Part shown: positions 4,967-7,992 of the stretch, piece by piece
How the letters are laid out: the number at the start of each line of letters is the position of its first letter
Position numbering within the stretch: the stretch's first letter is position 1
DNA from: Bacillota bacterium
Lineage (GTDB): Bacteria > Bacillota > Sulfobacillia > JAJZIM01 > JAJZBP01
Assembly (NCBI GenBank): GCA_021798855.1
Contig: JAJZBP010000001.1
Coordinates: forward strand, 19,308-27,299
Reading direction: 5' to 3'
Length of the DNA stretch: 7,992 nucleotides
Position numbers and translations under genes: made by a program
The notes under the pieces: generated by a model
What the model was told of the DNA's origin: nothing
Seen by the model: the letters and a program-made list of their open reading frames with translations, nothing else
Databases searched by the model: none

Positions 4967-6568
4967 TTGAAAATCAGGCTCATCGAACCCAAACCGTCGG
5001 GCGTCAACGTCTACGACCTGGTGAAAATGCCGCGGCTCGGGTTGCCGATCATCGGCACCATCCTGCGGGACGCGGGCCATGACGTGCGGACATACTGCGA
5101 GATTCTGGCGCCCGTGGATTGGGACGACCTCTTGGGGAGCGATCTGGTCGGGATTTCCACCACGACTTCGACGGCGCCGCGGGGCTACCGCATGGCCAAA
5201 CGGTTGGCGGAGGCGGGGATCCCGGTGATCATGGGCGGCTCGCACGTCACTTTCCTGCCCGATGAGGCGCTGGAGTACGTCCCCTACGTGGCCAGGGGCG
5301 AGGGGCACCGGACGATGCAGGAGTTGGTGGCCCACCTGGAGGGTGGGGAGCCGGCCCTGGACGGCATCTTGGGACTGTCCTACCGGGAGGGCGACCGGAT
5401 GATCCACAACCCGGCGCGTCCGCCGTGTGGGTCGGAAGAGTTTGGGGAGTTGCCCATCCCCGATTTCGGGCTGGTCGCCGGGGGGGACAAGATGCCCGTC
5501 CGTTCGGTCATGACCCAGTGGGGCTGTCCTTACTCCTGCGACTTCTGCTCGGTGATCCAAATGTTCGGGCGGAAGGTCAAGTCGAAGGCGGTGGACCGGG
5601 TCATCGAGGAACTGGAGACGACCCAGCCCAAGTTCGTCTTCTTCTGTGACGACAACTTCATCACCGACAAGAAAAGGGCGATGGATTTGCTGCGCCGCAT
5701 TCAGGCGCGGGGGTTGCGCTTCAGTTGGTCGGCCCAGATGCGGGCGGAGACGGTCTTTCGCAACCGCAAGACCAAGGAATTGGACGAGGAACTCCTCGGC
5801 CTGATGCGGGACACGGGTTGCGCCATGGCCTACGTGGGGTTTGAGTCGGTGAACCCGGAGACCCTCAAAGCCTACCACAAGGAGCAGGACGTGGCGGACA
5901 TCGAGGCCAGCATCCGGGCCTTTCACCGCTACGGGATCAAGGTCCACGGAATGTTCGTGCTGGGGGCTGACCAGGACACGGTGCAAACCGTCCGGGAGAC
6001 GGCCAACTTTGCCTTGGACAACCAAATCGACACGGTCCAGTTCATGCTGCTGCAACCGCTGCCGGGCACGCCCCTTTACGAGCGGGTGAAAGCCGAGGGC
6101 AGGATCCTGCACGACGATTGGAGTCTCTACGACGGGCACCACGCCATGGTGCGGGTTCCCAACATTTCCCCCTACCAATTGCAGATCGAGGCCTACCGGG
6201 CGATGAAGAAGTTCTACTCCAACTGGCAGTTCTTCAAACTCCTGGTCGGCGGGGTGACTCTCGCGGCCCGCGACCTGTGGCGTCCCTTTTGGCGGGAACC
6301 GAGCACCCGCGCCGCCCTCCTGGGGGCGCTCGGCGCCATGCTGCTGCCGTTGCGCCGGCGCCGGGAGGGAATTTTGCTGGCCCTGCGCGAACGGCTGGGG
6401 AGAAAGAACTGGAGGGTGTTGGAAGACAACCTGTGGCTGCCCTACCTGCGCAGTTATGGCCACAAGCAGGTGGTCAAGTGGCAGGAAGAACTGGAGGCGT
6501 GCCGCTACCTGGAATTCCTGCGGGGCTTGGAGGCGCTGCCCACGATCAACTGCCCAATTAAGCCGTAA
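4967..6568 (+). CDS. B12-binding-domain radical SAM protein
   Basis: From TTG 4967 the product is 533 residues and begins MKIRLIEPKPSGVNVYD, the usual first strand of this family. The frame stays open back to 4889, but that part overlaps a promoter and a palindromic element and is probably untranslated. Residues 1-140 form a cobalamin-binding Rossmann-like domain (RLGLPIIGTILRDAGHDV, DLVGISTTTSTAPR, IPVIMGGSHVTFLPDEAL, RGEG). No DxHxxG motif is present, which is usual for base-off binders of this class. The radical SAM core carries CPYSCDFC (C187, C191, C194) for the 4Fe-4S cluster, then CDDNFITDKKRA and YVGFESVNPETL. The C-terminal part includes MLLQPLPGTPLYE and a hydrophobic stretch at about 449-462 followed by RRRR, which might touch the membrane. 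Relatives include BchE-like cyclases and cobalamin-dependent methylases or C-C bond formers. The substrate here is unknown. It is a single-gene unit with its own promoter and terminator. Confidence 0.85.
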   Translation: MKIRLIEPKPSGVNVYDLVKMPRLGLPIIGTILRDAGHDVRTYCEILAPVDWDDLLGSDLVGISTTTSTAPRGYRMAKRLAEAGIPVIMGGSHVTFLPDEALEYVPYVARGEGHRTMQELVAHLEGGEPALDGILGLSYREGDRMIHNPARPPCGSEEFGELPIPDFGLVAGGDKMPVRSVMTQWGCPYSCDFCSVIQMFGRKVKSKAVDRVIEELETTQPKFVFFCDDNFITDKKRAMDLLRRIQARGLRFSWSAQMRAETVFRNRKTKELDEELLGLMRDTGCAMAYVGFESVNPETLKAYHKEQDVADIEASIRAFHRYGIKVHGMFVLGADQDTVQTVRETANFALDNQIDTVQFMLLQPLPGTPLYERVKAEGRILHDDWSLYDGHHAMVRVPNISPYQLQIEAYRAMKKFYSNWQFFKLLVGGVTLAARDLWRPFWREPSTRAALLGALGAMLLPLRRRREGILLALRERLGRKNWRVLEDNLWLPYLRSYGHKQVVKWQEELEACRYLEFLRGLEALPTINCPIKP

Positions 6569-6625
6569 GAGGTTTGTTCAGTGAACCCGGCGACTGCCGA
6601 TGTCAGGTGGTGTAGGGCCATGGTG

Positions 6626-6662
6626 AGGTTCCCGGCGCGTAGCGGCCGGGAACCTTCTTTTT
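6626..6662 (+). terminator. Intrinsic terminator after the radical SAM gene
   Basis: AGGTTCCCGGC (6626-6636) pairs perfectly with GCCGGGAACCT (6645-6655), an 11-bp stem with an 8-base loop, followed by TCTTTTT (6656-6662). It lies 57 bases after the stop codon at 6568, consistent with ending that transcript. Confidence 0.85.
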
Positions 6663-6828
6663 GGGGCGGGAGCGGGGACGGGCAGGGGCGGGAGCGGGGA
6701 CGGGCAGGGGCGGGAGCGGGGACGGGCAGGGGCAGGGACGGGCAGGGGCAGGGACGGGCAGAGGCAGGGACGGGGACGGGCAGAGGCAGGGCAGGGACGG
6801 GCAGAGGCAGGGCAGGGACGGGGCAGGG
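6663..6828. repeat. G-rich degenerate minisatellite with quadruplex potential
   Basis: Three perfect 22-base units (6663-6684, 6685-6706, 6707-6728) begin the array. Each is built from G-runs of three or four split by C or AGC and ends ACGGGCA. Two identical 16-base units (6729-6744, 6745-6760) follow, then three GAGGCAGGG-type units of 22, 21 and 25 bases (6761-6828). The plus strand is almost entirely G with spaced A and C; the array contains no T. This is ideal for intrastrand G-quadruplexes and repeat-slippage length changes. All three frames on each strand are open only because of composition (Gly/Arg-rich or Pro-rich), and no SD is seen, so I treat it as noncoding. It starts directly after the terminator T-run. 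Confidence 0.9.
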
Positions 6829-6871
6829 TGCTTCAACTCGTTGAGCCGGGCCTAAACTTTTCGCGCAATGG

Positions 6872-7141
6872 TTAAAATCCGGTTCCGGTGACCGGTTTGC
6901 AGCCGCTACGCTCCAAATCGGCGCTGAAGCCCTCGGGCTTGACCTTTCGGTCGGCGACGGCCTGCGGCAAATCGTCGGGCGACGCCGCGGCGTTTGCCAC
7001 CCGCACGGGTTCAATGACGATGCACGAATCCACCTGGCGAAAACAAAGCGGTGTTTCCGGGGAAATGCGCAAAGCCTGACGAATGGATTTTGGGATGGTG
7101 ACCTGCCCGCAATCCGTCAAACGGATGACCTGTTTACTCAA
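6872..7141 (-). CDS. Solitary AbrB/SpoVT-domain DNA-binding protein
   Basis: The gene reads leftward from TTG at 7141-7139 and encodes 89 residues. The start is chosen because GAGGAGG (plus-strand complement at 7149-7155) lies 7 bases upstream; an in-frame ATG at 7180 would put that SD inside the coding region. MSKQVIRLTDCGQVTIPKSIRQALRI is cited here only by its landmarks: the GQVTIPKSIRQAL core at residues 12-24 is the classic AbrB swapped-hairpin DNA-binding motif, followed by CIVIEPV. The remaining tail (about 50-89) is polar with no recognised toxin-binding motif. No PIN, MazF-like or other toxin gene lies next to it; leftward is only the minisatellite. It could be an orphan antitoxin, a remnant of a lost toxin-antitoxin pair, or a small transcription regulator of the transition-state type. 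Confidence 0.75.
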   Translation of the reverse strand: MSKQVIRLTDCGQVTIPKSIRQALRISPETPLCFRQVDSCIVIEPVRVANAAASPDDLPQAVADRKVKPEGFSADLERSGCKPVTGTGF

Positions 7142-7634
7142 GTGGCTGCCTCCTCGCCGGTCGTGTTCCCTTGATGGCACCTAATTACCTGGTTTATGGA
7201 AGCCGTTTTGAAAAAATATTGGCCGGGATGGGGGGAAGCGCCGGGAAACCGGTGTCTTCATGACCGACGGCGTGGGACGTTCCGTGGGGGGAACGGCCTT
7301 ACCCCACCGCGGTGCCATTTGGGCGGGCCGTTGCCGGGCAAAGATCGGACTTCCCGGTTTCCCTGGCGTCCGTGTTCGTGTTGCGGGAAACGTGTCCGCA
7401 GGCGGCCGGTCCCACAACGCCGCCGTTCCTCGGCGTCCCTTGCCGGAGCGGGAAGGTGGGAATCAACGCAAGCTTCGGGGGTGACGGTTCATCCGAACAA
7501 AAGCCGATCCCCTCTCCAGGCAGGGTTTGCCACCGCCACCGCGAATCCACCCCTTAGCGCCTATGCCGTGAACCTGCGGCGCCAACTTGCGGCGCCCGGC
7601 GCAGCGTGGGCAGCGAAGCGGAGGTGGCGAACCG
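7142..7634. other. Gene-free region between divergent genes
   Basis: No frame here combines an SD with a recognisable protein, and the short frames that cross it look like composition shadows. Local structure includes a hairpin at 7235-7259 (GAAG/CTTC around CCGG-GAAA-CCGG), a hairpin at 7278-7295 (CGTTCC/GGAACG), GTTC/GAAC at 7487-7498, and a 9-bp direct repeat TGCGGCGCC at 7575-7583 and 7588-7596. An AT-rich tract at 7176-7220 directly upstream of the AbrB-like gene is the likely site of its promoter, but no convincing hexamer pair is seen. I recognise no tRNA or riboswitch. The last 15 bases carry the SD of the membrane protein gene. Confidence 0.5.
7149..7155 (-). promoter_or_regulatory. 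Ribosome binding site that decides the AbrB-like start
   Basis: Read on the minus strand this is GAGGAGG, 7 bases before TTG 7141. It is the strongest SD near any start in this frame and argues against the ATG at 7180. Confidence 0.7.
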
Positions 7635-7992
7635 GTGCGCCCGATCCTGCTTATAATGGCGGTTTGCGGCCTCTTGGCGGCGGCCCTTTGGTACGTGGCC
7701 GCCCTGGCCGGGGACGCGCCCCCGCCGGGACCGGCGGCCGTCTTCCTGGGGGCCATTTTGGCCATCTGGGTGGTCGTGGCCACCCGAGCGCGCCCACCGC
7801 TTTTGTTCCTCTCGGCGGTGGGATTCCTGTTGCTTCCCCTCTTTTTTCCACGCGGTTGGCTGGGAATCCTGCCCACCGTGGTCGCCGGACTCTTGTTTTG
7901 GCCCTCGGTTCTGCCCGTTCCCCGGCGGCGTCGCCCCCCCGATCCCCTCCGTCTAGTCCTCTGTCGCGAAGCCGCATTCCCCCACGCCCCCG
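7635..7992 (+). CDS. Unrecognised multi-pass membrane protein, N-terminal part (runs off right edge)
   Basis: From GTG 7635 the frame is open for 119 codons to the window end. GGAGGTGG at 7620-7627 lies 7 bases upstream, so GTG is preferred over the in-frame ATG at 7656, which would cut into the first hydrophobic segment. The visible protein is strongly hydrophobic, with four likely membrane segments at about residues 4-25, 34-50, 55-71 and 75-95. Short loops separate them, and a basic RRRR cluster (97-100) follows the fourth, suggesting that end is cytosolic. The last visible part (101-119) is polar and may begin a soluble domain. I do not recognise the family. Phe, Trp, Leu and Pro are abundant in the segments, and no charged residue that would mark a transporter core is seen within them. 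Confidence 0.65.
   Translation, partial: MRPILLIMAVCGLLAAALWYVAALAGDAPPPGPAAVFLGAILAIWVVVATRARPPLLFLSAVGFLLLPLFFPRGWLGILPTVVAGLLFWPSVLPVPRRRRPPDPLRLVLCREAAFPHAP

Noticed and set aside
6581..6855. Long open frames encoding Gly/Arg-rich or Pro-rich proteins across the minisatellite.
   Set aside because: All frames on both strands stay open because the repeat contains no stop-forming composition. There is no SD and no domain, and one frame crosses a clear terminator.
7306..7317. A T-box-like core (TGGCACCGCGGT on the minus strand) upstream of the leftward AbrB-like gene.
   Set aside because: Only the short core matches. The preceding G-run, the stem I AGTA features and a following well-formed terminator are missing, and the downstream gene is not an aminoacyl-tRNA synthetase, amino-acid biosynthesis or transport gene. 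A chance match in GC-rich DNA is more likely.
7235..7360. Cobalamin-riboswitch-like fragments (GGGAAACCGG on both strands).
   Set aside because: The matches are short and on opposite strands. The other conserved blocks of the element, including the downstream B12 box, are absent.
7181..7550. Several 74-83 codon frames on both strands between the AbrB-like gene and the membrane protein gene.
   Set aside because: They overlap one another in conflicting frames, have no SD and show no recognisable domain or consistent protein-like composition.

Overview
The window is GC-rich, by eye about two-thirds G+C. It has strong Shine-Dalgarno (SD) sequences, several likely TTG/GTG starts, extended -10 promoters, an intrinsic terminator, a vapBC pair, a cobalamin-type radical SAM enzyme and an MGDG/UgtP-type glycosyltransferase. 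Together these suggest a high-GC, probably anaerobic and possibly thermophilic Firmicute of the Moorella/Peptococcaceae kind. That placement is an inference from style; no marker gene is present.

Layout: (1) 1-514, minus: the N-terminal 171 codons of a divergent MGDG-synthase-like glycosyltransferase running off the left edge. (2) 515-829: a gene-free divergent regulatory region with an exact 16-bp direct repeat and an extended -10 promoter reading right. (3) 830-4725, plus: a compact run of ridA-like gene, amidohydrolase-2 gene, vapB, vapC and a 524-aa two-domain nitrilase-superfamily gene. The vapBC pair is more AT-rich than its neighbours and has its own promoter-like sequence, so it looks inserted into a RidA/amidohydrolase/nitrilase operon. 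The nitrilase start overlaps the vapC stop and has no visible SD. (4) 4726-4966: a gap holding a three-way-junction palindromic element followed on the minus strand by seven Ts (a candidate small RNA), overlapping a plausible plus-strand promoter. (5) 4967-6568, plus: a B12-binding-domain radical SAM enzyme, probably starting at TTG, closed by an intrinsic terminator at 6626-6662. (6) 6663-6828: a strikingly G-rich degenerate minisatellite. (7) 6872-7141, minus: a solitary AbrB/SpoVT-type DNA-binding protein. (8) 7142-7634: about 490 bases with no convincing gene. (9) 7635-7992, plus: the start of an unrecognised membrane protein with four predicted hydrophobic segments, running off the right edge.

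How the genes may work together: RidA proteins remove reactive enamine/imine intermediates, amidohydrolase-2 proteins hydrolyse or decarboxylate small ring or acid substrates, and nitrilase-superfamily enzymes hydrolyse amide or nitrile C-N bonds. Side by side they suggest catabolism or repair of a nitrogen-containing small molecule; the substrate cannot be read from the sequence. The most interesting points are the nitrilase with a second, catalytically degraded domain, its apparent translational coupling to a toxin gene, the structured minus-strand element at 4824-4911, and the G-rich minisatellite.
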